A stretch of 64,000 nt of DNA from Megalobrama amblycephala (taxonomy: Eukaryota > Chordata > Actinopteri > Cypriniformes > Xenocyprididae), in NCBI RefSeq assembly GCF_018812025.1, contig NC_063049.1, positions 34,849,447 to 34,913,446 on the forward strand. The letters run 5' to 3'. Below the pieces are notes generated by a model that saw nothing but the letters and a program-made list of their open reading frames with translations, did no database searches and was not told where the DNA came from. Below are positions 1 to 11,947 of the stretch, piece by piece. Every line of letters starts with the position of its first letter. Position 1 is the first letter of the stretch. The position numbers and the translations under genes were made by a program.

Positions 1-1340
1 AGAATACTAATGAGATCATTACACTTCTCTCCGTTTGCATTAGCAACAGCAGATGATAGATTCACCATTTAGATTAAGGACACCACTTTACATTAATCTC
101 ACTGATGGGATGTATAAAATTCCATGAAATCTCTTTGTTATTAACATAAGAGTGCTTTACTGATTTTTTACGCAGACTCGCACTCTTTAGCATTCTATAT
201 TATGTTGCGATTGGGGCATAAGGTCCCATTTACATCACTTCCTGTTACCATGTGCAAAATGAAACTGCCATTTATGCTATACTATATGCTGTATACATAA
301 TTGCTCTGTTCAAAAATGTATGAGTTTCCTTTACAGGCAGGATTTTAAGTCTTTCCATATGCTAAGTGGTTTTTAAAAGGTATGCAGCCTCATTTCGGCC
401 AAAAACAGTCCCAGAATGCAGTGCGCCAATCATTAAGTGTTCCTTTAGAAAGTATAGCAGAGTTAGAATTCTGTCTTGGACAGCAGCAGCCTAGGTTTTA
501 AGACAGAGCAGTAGATGCATTGTACAAAATCTTTCAGTATAGGAGTTGATGGCTCACTATACATTTATACTTTTTGAAGAAAAAGAAATAAGCACATGAT
601 TTTTAAAGACTCCTTCATCTAAACTTTGTTTCACATATAATCAGTTCTTGTTCCTGTGGCTCTCTGTGGAAAAGAACGGGCAAACATGCAGCAAACATAA
701 TCAGTGTAAAGATGCATCCAGCTCCGTTATTAACGGTGCGAGCGCGTGACGGACCAAACAATGAGATCTGCAGAGTGAAGAAAGGAAATCATTAAACACA
801 GCCTGATCTCTGTCACACTGCATCAAACTGTCTCCTTCACGATACCCGTGGCTCAGCCATGCTCTGTGTTCAGAATCAAATGAGAACATTGCAGACGTTC
901 ACTGGTTTTTCTTCTTTTACCTTTCCCCTCCTTCCTGCTTCTTCTAAAAAGCTGCCTTTGTGCAGCAATTAAAACTCTTTAATTTAGAGGTCACAAGCTC
1001 TTAGAGAATGTGTTGCATTCAGCTGGTAAGTGCCTCGCAAATCTAATTTACAAGGTGCAGAGCAGATTGTCCTCATACCCTGATCACACTCACCGCTCCC
1101 CTGGGCTGCTGGGACATAATCAGAGATCTCAAATCGGGAGAACAATGTAGATCCTTAGATGTAGATCATGATCGGTTCACTGACAAATCCATACTGCACT
1201 ATGAAGACAAAACATAGTAACTATGCCAACACTGAAACAGACATAATTAACTGATTAATTAAATAACTTCTTTTCTTTTTTAGCAGTTATTTGTGTAAGT
1301 GAATGGTGGGTGAATGGAAGAAAAAAATAATTAAAAAATA
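1..1340. other. Unassigned non-coding sequence
   Basis: No repeat family, RNA gene or credible exon was recognised. The reading frames are short. Around 1050-1140 the sequence is of higher complexity and GC than its surroundings, but nothing more can be said from sequence alone. Confidence 0.5.
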
Positions 1341-1348
1341 TTATTAAT

Positions 1349-1352
<4 letters not shown>

Positions 1353-1427
<75 letters not shown>
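1353..1427. repeat. (AT)n microsatellite
   Basis: Uninterrupted AT dinucleotide run of about 75 bp, self-complementary and therefore able to form a cruciform. Copy number may be unreliable in the assembly. Confidence 0.97.
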
Positions 1428-1430
<3 letters not shown>

Positions 1431-1623
1431 ATTTTTTTTAATTGCGTATTTGTGACAGTAAATCATAGTAAGTCATATGGTCACTCAGAAAAGAGATAAA
1501 AAAAAATTTAAAAAAAAAGGAAAAAAAAAAGGAAAACGGTTGTAATTTTGTTCCTCAGGTTTTCATATTGGTGACATAATAACGCAAGGAATATTCAACA
1601 ACAACAGAGTTCCAAAGTGATAA

Positions 1624-1665
1624 AATAATTTACTTCTTCTTTAGGGCTTAATAATTTACTTCTTC
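1624..1665 (+). repeat. Perfect 16-bp direct repeat with 10-bp spacer
   Basis: AATAATTTACTTCTTC occurs at 1624-1639 and again at 1650-1665. The spacer contains TAGGGCT, which matches the first seven bases of the hAT MITE terminus seen intact at 28687. It lies at the damaged left edge of the truncated copy that follows and may record a small local duplication. Confidence 0.8.
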
Positions 1666-1885
1666 ACGCGCATTTCATCAGTAAAGCCGGTTCCCTGATC
1701 GGTTCTACCGCTAAATCACCATCACCTGCTTTCAAATGGAGCGGCATTTAATAGACAGAGCCGTAGATCACTGAAAAGCCACGCAATGTCGCGTTCATTA
1801 TCGAAGGCGATTCATCTGCGATATGAACGCGATATTGCGTGGCTTTTCAGTGATCTACGGCTCTGTCTATTAAATGCCGCTCCAT
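1642..1885. mobile_element. Truncated palindromic hAT-type MITE
   Basis: This is a second copy of the family complete at 28687-29028. Shared landmarks include CACGCGCATTT, TCAGTAAAGCCGGTTCCCTG and the core ending in GCGGCATTTAATAGACAGAG. The inner arms 1736-1798 and 1823-1885 are reverse complements over 63 bp with a single mismatch, around a short loop. The outer right terminus and most of the outer left terminus are missing, so no target-site duplication can be read. The hAT assignment rests on the 8-bp duplication around the other copy. Confidence 0.85.
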
Positions 1886-1908
1886 GCCTGCTTCTTCATT
1901 TATTTCTT

Positions 1909-2085
1909 CATGTTTTAAGAAAGGTCTCTGTGTTTTTTATCCATACAATGAAAATCAATGGGGTCCAATGTTTTTTGGACCCAGCTGACCTTCTTTGAGG
2001 AAAAAAAATTAAAAAATAAAACAACATAAAATTCATACAGGTTTGAACATGAGTAAATGATGACAGAATTTTAATTTTGGAGTCT
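1909..2085 (-). mobile_element. Angel-like palindromic MITE fragment
   Basis: Contains the interior GGGGTCCAATGTTTTTTGGACCC hairpin region (1960-1982) and then the right-arm signature CATACAGGTTTGAACATGAG followed by AAATGATGACAGAATTTTAA. The terminal TTGGGTGAAC...TTAA is not preserved. An old partial copy. Confidence 0.7.
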
Positions 2086-2089
2086 TTAT

Positions 2090-4472
2090 AACTTGTGACC
2101 GAGGGTTTCATAAAATTTACATCATTTTTGAAAATTAATGTGCATCCCAATCAGATGCTGAGCAACAGGAACAAGGTGCTGTTGAGCAGGAAAACCCTCC
2201 TCACAGCTGACAGGAGCCGCAAGAAGCCCCGACACCCACCTCTCACACACCTGCTCACTCTCCCATGGAGAAACAACCACAGAGAAGGAAAGAGAGGAAA
2301 GCAGGGGAGAGTGATTGGCAGGTGGCCAGGATTTCTGTACTACTTTAACTAGTGCTCTATCTCCCTGTGTGTGCCACACTCTCTCTTTTTTATTTTCAGT
2401 TATCTTTGAGTTCTGTCACTGTACCCTCAAATCACAAATATATGCAAAACCCTTGCTTGGTACGGCGTCCTGCTCTGTGACTGCATATGAGGAGACATGC
2501 TTATGCAATGAGGACCTTCTCTTCCAGTACGCACACAAATACACACACATCAACACTCAGAGCAGTTGTGTTTGACTGCATAGAAGTTAACACCAAAAAA
2601 TGTTTGCAAATCTCAAAGCTAATTTTTGCATGTTGGATTCATGGCTAATTGACTTGCTTGCTATGAATTTTAACAATGACAAAAAGGGCAACAGATGCAT
2701 ATTCTGATCTAACTGTGATGAAACTGACACCAGAAAAGTATGGAAAGAAACTCTGATGGACAGTGTGTGACATGGCGATGACTTATCTCATGAATATATA
2801 TTTAAATGTTATGTAATCTCCCAAAACTAACGTTAAATAATATTCACAAGACAAGTAAAGCCATTGCGAGACTGGTGAATTCCCATTTCAGCCCAAAGCT
2901 GTTCTGCTATGAGCTTTATGTTTAGCTTTATTTCAGCAGAAAGTTTTGAAATAAAATATTTCTATACTATACAACATAAATATTTTTAAACTGACATTGA
3001 TCATTATCTGTAGTGGAACATTTGCTGAAAATTAAAATTGCAACGTCATTAATCAAATCACTATTAGAAATAAAAGGTACAAAATATTTTAATAAACATT
3101 GACCTCAAAAAGTATTTTAGATATATAAGACATAATGAAAAAAAAGCTATTCAAAATGATAATAAAACAAATTGTGAAATGTTTTGCTAGAAAATAGTGT
3201 TTGTGCTACATTTCTTTAAAATAAATATTTCATTTGATATTTTGTTATGTAAGGCAGAAATATTCATACAAATAATTTAGTACTTTTGGGATGACACTGC
3301 AGGCTACTTTTCTACCTTAATATAAGCAAAATCATTTTAACAAACCGTCAGTATGAGAACCTTTGTTATTACACCTGAAAGAACATGCAAAGTTATTTAT
3401 AATTCTCAAATCAGAGCCAAAAGAAGTACATATTTAATATCTATTGACTACATTTGTTTGAGTGGGCTAGTGAAGAGTCTTTTCAGGTCTCCGAATCCTA
3501 AGCAAAGACATGGATGACACAAAGGATCTGTAGAAATGACTGATTGTCCACATCTACATATAAACGCTGCATCTTACTAAAAATACTGTAATTGTAATTA
3601 CACGCTCTGTATGTGAAGATGTGCCTGTTTGTGTGGTTCAAGCTCATTTGAGCGGTTTAAGTTCCTGTCTAAAACTCTTTTGTATGCCTGGGTGGTGCTA
3701 CTGATTACCTGGAACAGGAATTAAGGAACTCTCTGTGAAATACTGAAGAAAAATAACAGCACATCTCCTCTGCATCAACAAATCAAATGACTGGTTTTGT
3801 GCCCATCACAAAATGTTGCAAAGAGAATTGTCTGATAAAATTAAGGAGTGAAATTTAATAGGGTGAAGAATACTGCATTATTACGGGACTCTCTGAGACG
3901 AATGAGGTGAAAATGCCCTGTGATTTGCTAATGACACTCAGTAGGCCATCAAGCGTCCAGGCTAATAGGCATTAGAGCTGTACTGCAGCTAGAAGGTGAG
4001 CTTAATAGGGCACAAACATCCCTCCTCATGCACATCACACTCGTACCCGACCCAGAGCCGTGCTTTATTTTCTCTCTTTAATAAACGAGCTGCCACACAA
4101 GGACATGATTGCATAGGAAACTCTATAGGAAATGAGATCTCTTTAATATCTCAATTGTTTCTCCTAGACAGAAACAGAATTAAATGCAGATCAAATAGAG
4201 GACTGCTTAAATGTGAAGTGCCAGCAGCATCACCAAATGGAGCTGCAAAAAATGCCTCGTCTAAATGTCTCCTCCAGAGATCAACAGCATCTCAAACTGT
4301 GCTCAAGATAGATCAGTCTTGAAAAGTCAAGAATTTCCCTATAAACTCTATCCACATTTATTTCATTGCTTTCTACTCTTACAATGTGCCCACAACTGTC
4401 TAAATTGTCTATTTTTAGTTTTATTTCAGTTTTAGAAACATCCAAATGTTGAAGCACAACTGAGATCTCCAC
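2090..4472. other. Unassigned non-coding sequence
   Basis: About 2.4 kb with no recognised repeat. Segments 2160-2350 and 3890-4015 are of higher complexity; the latter has several TAAT and CTAAT motifs around CAGTAGGCCATCAAGCG and could be regulatory. The open frames (for example 2095-2352 and 3996-4322) show no family resemblance and are contradicted by overlapping frames on the other strand. Confidence 0.45.
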
Positions 4473-4537
4473 TAAAGGGATGGTTTACTTCATTTACTCA
4501 CTCATGTCGTTCCGACACAAACCCATAAGACTTTGGT

Positions 4538-5028
4538 TGTTACTGTCATAGCGGTGCAGTAAGCAAACGCATGACGCAGGGAATCTAAATATACAGTCTT
4601 TAATAGACTAAGAGAACACAAAGGAGAATGTCAGGAGAAATACAAGCACTAACCAGACTTCCAACAAAGACGAGAACTGACATTGAACTGAACAGAACCA
4701 GGAGTATAAATACAAACGAGTTAACAAGGGAACTATACGATCTCTGTGACGAAAGACGATCTCAGTGATGAAACTGGCAACTACAGGCTTGGCATGCATA
4801 ATACAGCATTTTTAGTCATTTTTATGGATCCATGTGAACAGGGATCATTTTGACAAAGATGCCACCTGTATGTGAATCTTTTCAAAAATGCTTTTTTTAG
4901 TACATTGTTGTTGTGTAAATGTACCCTAAGAAACGATGAAGGCTAAACCTAAAAGATATATGATATATATTTATAATAAAACATGACACATGAACAAAAA
5001 CACAATGAAACTAAACATAACCCTGACA
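4538..5028 (-). mobile_element. Solo LTR of an LTR retrotransposon
   Basis: A 491-bp block starts with TG (TGTTACTGTCATAGCGG) and ends with CA (AACCCTGACA). It is flanked on both sides by TTGGT (4533-4537 and 5029-5033), a 5-bp target-site duplication. On the minus strand an ATTAAA signal occurs near 4601, as expected of an LTR polyadenylation region, which sets the likely orientation. No internal retroelement sequence or second LTR is present, so recombination between LTRs is inferred. A 5-bp duplication fits Gypsy or BEL/ERV-type elements but does not separate them. Confidence 0.8.
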
Positions 5029-5170
5029 TTGGTAAATCTTCAAAGCACAAATGCAGATATTTTTAATGAAACCTGAGAGGTTTCTGTTCCTTCACTGAAA
5101 ATCCTGGTAACCCAAACTTAGAAGAGCCAAAAAGTTCATAAAGGCATCATAAAATGAAACCCTATTAACC

Positions 5171-5451
5171 TGTTACATTCACGCCTTCCCGGACTCCAGT
5201 TCCCAGCATCCTCCTGTTCTCCACACCTGTCTGCACTTCCCTCATCAGTCTTCCCACCATCTCCCCAGATTCCCAGCACCTGTTGTCCTCGTCAGCACTC
5301 CCTTTAAGTTGGACTCACTCCCTGCACTCCCTGTCCGTTCTTATTGTTAGTTATTGTGTTGATGTTGTCTACCTGCTCCTGGATTATTAATAAAGCCTAT
5401 GTAATTGTGGATTTCCGTATACGCCTCATCTATACACACCAGCACGTAACA
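5171..5451 (+). mobile_element. Second solo LTR, distinct family
   Basis: A 281-bp block begins TGTTACATTCACGCC and ends AGCACGTAACA, giving TG...CA ends. TAACC lies on both sides (5166-5170 and 5452-5456) as a 5-bp target-site duplication. An AATAAA signal is at 5389-5394, close to the right end, which supports plus orientation. The GC-rich C/T-biased left half differs from both the host element and the first LTR. No internal retroelement sequence is present. Confidence 0.82.
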
Positions 5452-5961
5452 TAACCCTACTAAAACAGATTTAATTTAGGCTTCTATTTACATCTAAACA
5501 ATATCAACACATACATAGAGTGATGTGCTCTACGTATGTGTCAATCATCATTTAAATAAAAGCTTCAATTAAATCTGATCATCATAGAAAGAGATTGTAT
5601 CCTCTTCACAAGACTTGGATTAAACAACTTTATTCATATGAATTAATTTTACAATGACTTCATGATCTTTTTGGATACTTGGACTTTTAATGGAGGGACA
5701 GAAACCTCCCATGTTTTATTAAAATATTTTAATAAAGTTGTTTCCCAAATGATGCACTATACACTTATACACTATGAACTTATGCACTGTGTGTACTCAG
5801 CTATGTAGTGTATGAACTTTATAAGGTTAAGGTTTGTCATTCAGCACCAGAGTGTGAAAGCCCCTCCCCCTCCATTAATTAAAGCTGTGACAGTTAAGTG
5901 CATTAGGTGTCCAACACTTTTTTTTTTTATTATTATTAATTTAAGTGCACTATCCGGGTAT

Positions 5962-6431
5962 TTAAAGTGTACCCAAAAATGAAAATTCTGTCATTAATTA
6001 CTCACCCGCATGTCGTTCCACACCCGTAAGACCTTCATTCATCTTCAGAACACACATTAAGATATTTCTGATGAAATCTGTGAGAACCTGGAAGCTCTGA
6101 ATGTAAACAGCGTAGAAGAATGTCACAGAAGAGAAGATATTGTTGAATAAAGTCTTTAGTTTTGTTTTGTTTCTGCGCACAAAAAGTATTCTTGTCACTT
6201 CATAAAATTAAGGTTGAACTACTGCAGTCACATCGACTATTTTAATGATGTCTTTAGTAACTTTCTGGACATTGAAAGTGGTGGTTAAATTGCTGTCTAT
6301 GGACGAGTCATATACCTCTCAGATTTCATCAAAAAATCTTAATTTGTGTCCCGAAGATGAACGAAGGTCTTACGGGTGTGAAACAGCATGAGGGTGAGCA
6401 GTTTTCATTTTTGGGTGAACAAACCCTTTAA
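5962..6431. mobile_element. Complete Angel-like palindromic MITE
   Basis: About 470 bp with TTAA at both ends (5962-5965 and 6428-6431). The left arm reads AAAAATGAAAATTCTGTCAT then CACCCGCATGTCGTTCC; the right arm gives the reverse complement (GCATGAGGGTGAGC, TTTTCATTTTTGGGTGAAC). The arms pair to about 110 bp each and enclose a unique centre with ACTTCATAAAATTAAGGTTG. The same subfamily is present in half-length form at 63552-63858. A TTAA target is characteristic of piggyBac-like transposition, but no transposase is encoded. Confidence 0.88.
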
Positions 6432-6434
6432 GTC

Positions 6435-6974
6435 TCTTGAGCTATGAAAGCAATCACTAGGTTATCAATTTGAGTTAATTGAGTTTAACCCTGACTGTAA
6501 CCTTAGCAGGTTTTCTCTTTCTTTTTCTGTCATCCAGTTTGTTTTGATTGCATTGTCTCATTCGTTGAGTTATATTTATTTTACTCCACTGAGTCCTCCC
6601 ATTCTCCTCTCTCATGGGTGCAGTGCAGCAGAGCATGGCTGTTTCTGGTGAAGTTCACCCATGTGCATGTGAGACGTTTGTAATGTGCAATCTCTGGATC
6701 ACCGCCTTGGGCATCTGCCCACAGAACAACGAGCCAATTACGACCTCTCTCCATCAAAACATGACCTAATGAGGAAAAACCCTGTGTTTAACAATTTAAC
6801 ACTTTACAAAGATGTAAATGTCACAGGTTCAGTACTAAATGACAATTCTAAGTAGATAAATTTGAGAGCTACAGATAAAGGGAATAGTTTCCATGAATAT
6901 TGAACTAAATATTGAACATGTTCCTCACAGCTATTATAAAGCTATTATAGCTATTAAAGCTATTAGAATACTTT
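6435..6974. other. Unassigned sequence, possible regulatory block
   Basis: No repeat recognised. The interval 6600-6780 is of higher complexity and GC and contains GAGCCAATTACGACC, compatible with a conserved non-coding element, but conservation cannot be tested here. Confidence 0.35.
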
Positions 6975-7112
6975 GAATATGGCACACAAGTCATATGAAC
7001 TACTTTTATGATAATTTTATCATGTTTTTTTTTTTTTTTTTTTTCTTTCTTTACAGTCCCAGTCCCCATTTACTTTCATTACATGGAATAGAGCATTTTT
7101 GGGTGAACTTTG
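6975..7112. mobile_element. Angel-like MITE fragment with internal deletion
   Basis: CACACAAGTCATATGAACTA and CCCAGTCCCCATTTACTTTC are interior landmarks of another subfamily of these palindromes. They run directly into TTTTTGGGTGAACTTTG, the right terminus, so the segment between is deleted. A T tract at 7025-7044 lies inside. Confidence 0.7.
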
Positions 7113-7913
<801 letters not shown>

Positions 7914-7954
7914 ATTAGTTTTTGTATATATACAAAAAGAATCACAACGAAAAT

Positions 7955-8285
7955 TAAATGTTGAATTAAATTAACTCAAATAAAATAGGTTTGAATAAGT
8001 TGAAGAACTAAAACTAAAATTAAACTAAATAAAAATTAATACAAATCTAAATAGAAATGTAAAAAGACAAAAATAGAAATTCAAAATACCAATACATACT
8101 ATTATAGTATATTAATACCACTAAAATTGCACTGCAATAAGATAAGCAATAATTATTTTGGTGTTGTGGATGATAACTGATAAAAAAAATAATAACTGAT
8201 TTAAAATTCTAAAATATTTTGTGTAATAAATAAGTAAATAAATAAAATTAAATGCTTAAAATTAACTAAATAATTTTAAAAGTAC
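7955..8285 (-). repeat. A-rich dispersed repeat (AAAACTAAAAT type)
   Basis: Degenerate run of AACTAAAACTAAAATTAAAC-like motifs. The complementary T-rich version (TTTTAGTTTTAATT) recurs at 14530-14660 and 39545-39735, suggesting a dispersed family rather than pure simple sequence. Borders are approximate. Confidence 0.5.
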
Positions 8286-8289
8286 AGAC

Positions 8290-9047
8290 TACAGTACATT
8301 CATATATAAACAATGTGTGTTCATTTAATATAGATTACTTCGCTGTTTATTTGTTAAAAAAAGTTTCTTTTTCTAAGAAATTTCTAACATTTCATCATCT
8401 TTATTTTGAAGAAAAAAACAAAAACGAACAGTTATTGTGAACACATGTATTTGACCACAAATGCCAAAATGCTCACACACTCGCTCTGCTCTCCCAGTGT
8501 CGCATTTCTCTCGCCACGCGTATCTGTCACGGCACACAGATATCAGAGAGAGCAGTCACGCTCTTCTGTAATACATGAGATTCAATTCAACAGATAAATT
8601 AGTGTCAGTTTCCACATCCCATTCCTTGCCAGCAGCCTCTCTCTCTCTCACTGAGTGTTGGGTGTTCTGCATTCTAAATGAGACGGCATCAATCACAGGC
8701 CACCCTACAATGCACACTGGTTACAAGAACACTGTAAGTCTTTGTGTGTGTATTAGTGTATGATATTTGTAAAGGGGACGGGTGTGTGTTTGTGGGCACT
8801 TGGTATCATATCTCACCAGTCAATAAAAGATACAAGACGGATTCAAATTAAAATGATGGAAGAGGCTGTTGGCGAACGAGTTATTGAGACATGAGGAAAG
8901 GAAGCATTAACATTGTGCATCAACAATTTGTGTGCAGAGCTGCTGTTTCTAATGACTTGAGCTACCATGAGAACACAACTACACTAAAGTGTTGTTCACT
9001 GGCTGTATAAATATTAAACACAATAGATATTCAGTAAATAGCTCTAA
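8290..9047. other. Unassigned non-coding sequence
   Basis: No repeat recognised. 8465-8720 is of higher complexity and includes a short CT run, but carries no credible exon. Confidence 0.45.
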
Positions 9048-9160
9048 CATACAGTACTGTTCAAAAATTTATGTGGAAACTGAGATACATTTTTTTCAGG
9101 ATTCTTTGAGGAACAGGAAGAAATGTGTTTATTTGAAGAAAAAAAAGTCACTTTTGATCA
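9048..9160 (+). mobile_element. Left part of a dispersed ACTGTTCAAAA repeat
   Basis: Begins TACAGTACTGTTCAAAAA, the recognisable terminus of a common cyprinid repeat, then jumps to an internal segment (ATACATTTTTTTCAGGATTC). It is cut at 9161 by the transposon that follows and appears to resume at 10982 with TTTAAGGCATCCTTGATGAG. The interruption shows the order of insertion. Confidence 0.65.
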
Positions 9161-10091
9161 ATAGGTTGTTTGCAATCACGTGGTTCTGGTGACGCGCGAA
9201 ATTCCGGTGGAGGGCAAGCAGTGGAAATTAGAATGGAAGAGATGGGAAAAGTCCTTTCTTTGCTGGTTTAGAAAGGTATAAACAGAAAATCACAACATAT
9301 GTTGGACGCAATCCTTGTGTTATGAAGAGGAGCGACTTTTCCGCTGAATTGAAAGACTTTCCTGCCATCGAGGAGGCAGATATAGAGTATGTGTAGCTGC
9401 CGTCACGCCGTGTTCAGTTCTAGTCTGGGTTTGTTTATATCGCGCTGCCTTTCTACTAGTGAAGTTAGAGCAGTATTTTGATTTTCTGTCGTGATTGTGA
9501 AAAATGTTGCCGTAGGTCATTTATGCTGAATCGAGAATTGTAATAGGAACTCACGATATCGTTCGTGGAAAAAAAATGGACGGTAATACAATTTTCGCCT
9601 TGGTTGAGAAGGTGGGGGAAAAGGACTAGCAAATGTAATAATGTCACTAAATAAAGCCATTGCCTTTCACTCAAAATAATCACATACTTTGCTGAGTTTT
9701 GTATTTGGTTTTTGTGTAATAATTAACATTATGTTTTAGAGTATGATCACTCGGCTTGTGAATGATTATAACTTGCACACAGCCACTTCAAAACTGTTCA
9801 CGAGCTTCTATGGGTTTGATTTCGGTTGTCATTTGTTGAAATAAATACAAAAATACAGCGTGTCTGTGTCCTGAACGTGACTCTCCGATTCTCCTTCATG
9901 GTCATATGGGAAAGTGTATATATTTACAAAAACAACATTAAAACTAGTTACATTTACACGCTTCCAACAAATAAATGGATCGACTTCTGTCAGCTTGTTG
10001 AACACTAGGGCTGTCAACTTTAGTCGTTTAGTCGACTAATCGGTCGATACCGTTTTGGTCGACTGACATTCTCATTGGTCGACCAGTTGCA

Positions 10092-10130
<39 letters not shown>

Positions 10131-10981
10131 AAAGAAATTTTCATTGATTTACTCCTTGATATTTATTCCTTTATTAGCAGTTATATATTATTGTATTCTA
10201 AATATAATTAGCCTATGTTTTATACCAAACTTTAAATGCTTTAATTTAGGCTATTTTATAACGGCGCCACAGTTTAGCTCACCACATGAACACTCGGGAA
10301 CCGCACCTGTGGCTGGCTGCACTGCTGCTTCGCGCTCAGTAAGGAATATAGGTAGTTTTGCTGTATTCATTCAGTTAGAACGCTACTTGTTTTGGGCTTT
10401 AGTCGAAAAAATGTCCAAGAAATGTAAATCTTTTGTTTGGCTGGACTTTGGTCGACTAAGCATTTCTTAGGTTGACTACAGCCCTATTGAACACATTTAT
10501 TTTACTTGGACATTTTCTACCATAAGATGGCTGAAGCAGCAGCGCGTGACACTGTTCTCATGGTAACCAGATCAACATTGTGAACATACTACAAAACTGA
10601 AGTGAAAATACCAAATTATAATCAAATAGGATAAAACATCTTTTTCCTCCCTGCAAACGATAGCATGAAGAATGTGAATATTTAACCAAGTCAAAAAGGT
10701 AAGCAGTTATCCATATTCATTTAAGTATCAGCAGACGCAAAACGCTATAAAAGGTGACAACTTTTAAAGTTAAAAAACGAAATAAGTTATAAAAAACGGT
10801 ATAAGTTATGTAAACGATATAAACACCTTCTGGGTTCTCGATTTTATCGATCTGAGCAACCATAAACGACGCAAAACATGCAAATTTTGAGTTTTTGATA
10901 GGATTCCTATATAGAAACATCACTCCCTGCCCTCCAGACTCATTCGCGCTGCTGCTGTGACGTCATGTGCAAACAACCTAT
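9161..10981. mobile_element. Decayed DNA transposon with long terminal inverted repeats
   Basis: Ends are ATAGGTTGTTTGCA on the left and TGCAAACAACCTAT on the right, with similarity extending about 60 bp inward (GCGCGAA and GGAGGGCA shared). The superfamily is unassigned; the duplication is at most 2 bp and ambiguous. A short frame at 9322-9393 (24 codons, starting MKRSDFSAELKDF, then a stop) could be a relic of an encoded protein, but I do not recognise it. The element is interrupted by a hAT MITE at 10006-10486. It sits inside an older repeat whose halves flank it. Confidence 0.7.
10006..10486. mobile_element. hAT-type MITE with intact 8-bp duplication
   Basis: Ends TAGGGCTGTCAACTTTAGTCG-like (left, 10006 onward) and CTACAGCCCTA (right, to 10486). 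TTGAACAC is duplicated at 9998-10005 and 10487-10494. Subterminal GTCGACTA-type motifs recur near both ends. The 481 bp include a T tract at 10098-10127. An open frame through it (10075-10470) has no transposase resemblance. The duplication fits the Ac-type hAT target preference (T at position 2, A at position 7). Confidence 0.9.
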
Positions 10982-11030
10982 TTAAGGCATCCTTGATGAG
11001 TATGATGAGATGATCTACAAAAGTGTAAAA
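10982..11030 (+). mobile_element. Right part of the interrupted ACTGTTCAAAA repeat
   Basis: TTTAAGGCATCCTTGATGAG continues the repeat broken at 9160; the left flank ends CACTTTTGATCA. The join is inferred from recollection of the family's internal order. Confidence 0.55.
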
Positions 11031-11947
11031 AATGTTTTATTCAAAACAGCCCCCCAGGCCGATCATTAGCAGAATCACAAGTTTTTGTCTATTCCGTCAT
11101 GCAAATAAAAGCAGAATCATCATTACGCTAATGTGGAACAGATCTAAACATCTGCCAGCGAACTGGCCTTCACATCAACAGGTCTCCAAAAGAAAGAGAT
11201 ATGGTTTGCATGTGCATGAAGAGAAAGAGGAGTCTTTAATAAGGAGGATGACATGGCTGGGTTCACACCAAAGACCTCGGCAAAAAGATCATCCCTTGAC
11301 CTGTCACTCACCTATTCTCCCTCTCTCCTGGGCTCTTTTTTTTTTTTCTCCCAAGGTTTGGCAGACTAATCCCACACAGCGAGCAGAGTCAAGGGGCAAA
11401 CACAATCTCAGAGCTGAATGAGACGCTCTCTCACACCTGGAGCACTGTGCAGAGAGACAGTCATGCCTCCCCAGCCACCTTCCCTGTTTACCCACACTGC
11501 ACAGGGTGTTAATTGCTTTTGGGGGGATTAGTCCTGACTGAGCAGGGCCTAAGCCACAGAGCCTTTGCGCTGTCACACACACTCCGGGCCCCCGGAGTCC
11601 TCTCTGGCTCTGGACCAGCGGCGGCGGAGCTGCGGTCTGGATCACCGGTGCCTAAAGCGCCTGCGTTTCCTCACAGCTGATTGGATATCGAGTCGAGCTT
11701 AGGCTGATTGATGGGGCTGAGGTAAGCAAAGAAGATCAGCTCATTTCGACCTGGGGATCTCAACGAGGTTGTTGAGATACAAATGAGTGGATAGGCAGAG
11801 CAAGGAGAGCATAGTGAAAACGTGATAAAGAGCAGATGAAAAGCATGTGAAATCACATTCTGAAGGAGTATGCTTGATTGTCTGCCATTGATTAGATTGA
11901 GAGAGTCAGAGTAGTGAACCCTCAAGCAGGAATGAACCGTCCCAACC
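11031..11947. other. Unassigned sequence with GC-richer block
   Basis: No repeat recognised. 11270-11660 is GC-richer and non-repetitive (AGCGGCGGCGGAGCTGCGGT) and could be regulatory. The overlapping frames 11032-11421 (+) and 11304-11645 (-) show no known domain. Confidence 0.4.

Larger units (their letters stand above)
4473..5738. mobile_element. Angel-like element broken by two solo LTRs
   Basis: The left end CTAAAGGGATGGTTTACTTC passes into ACTCATGTCGTTCCGAC, typical of this palindromic family. The body resumes at 5034-5170 (AATGAAACCTGAGAGGTTTC, AAAAAGTTCATAAAGGCATC) and again at 5452-5738, where the opposite arm appears (ATTTAATTTAGGCTTCTATT, ATGGAGGGACAGAAACCTCC). Removing the two LTRs and one copy of each duplication gives a continuous diverged element. 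The final right terminus is missing, so the copy is truncated near 5738. Confidence 0.8.

Noticed and set aside
5748..5955. Possible MITE around GATGCACTATACACTTA
   Set aside because: CACTATACACTTATACACTA repeats suggest a fish repeat, but neither ends nor duplications could be defined.
10075..10470. 131-codon frame
   Set aside because: Lies within a non-autonomous hAT MITE, begins with a poly-Phe run from a T tract and has no transposase motif.
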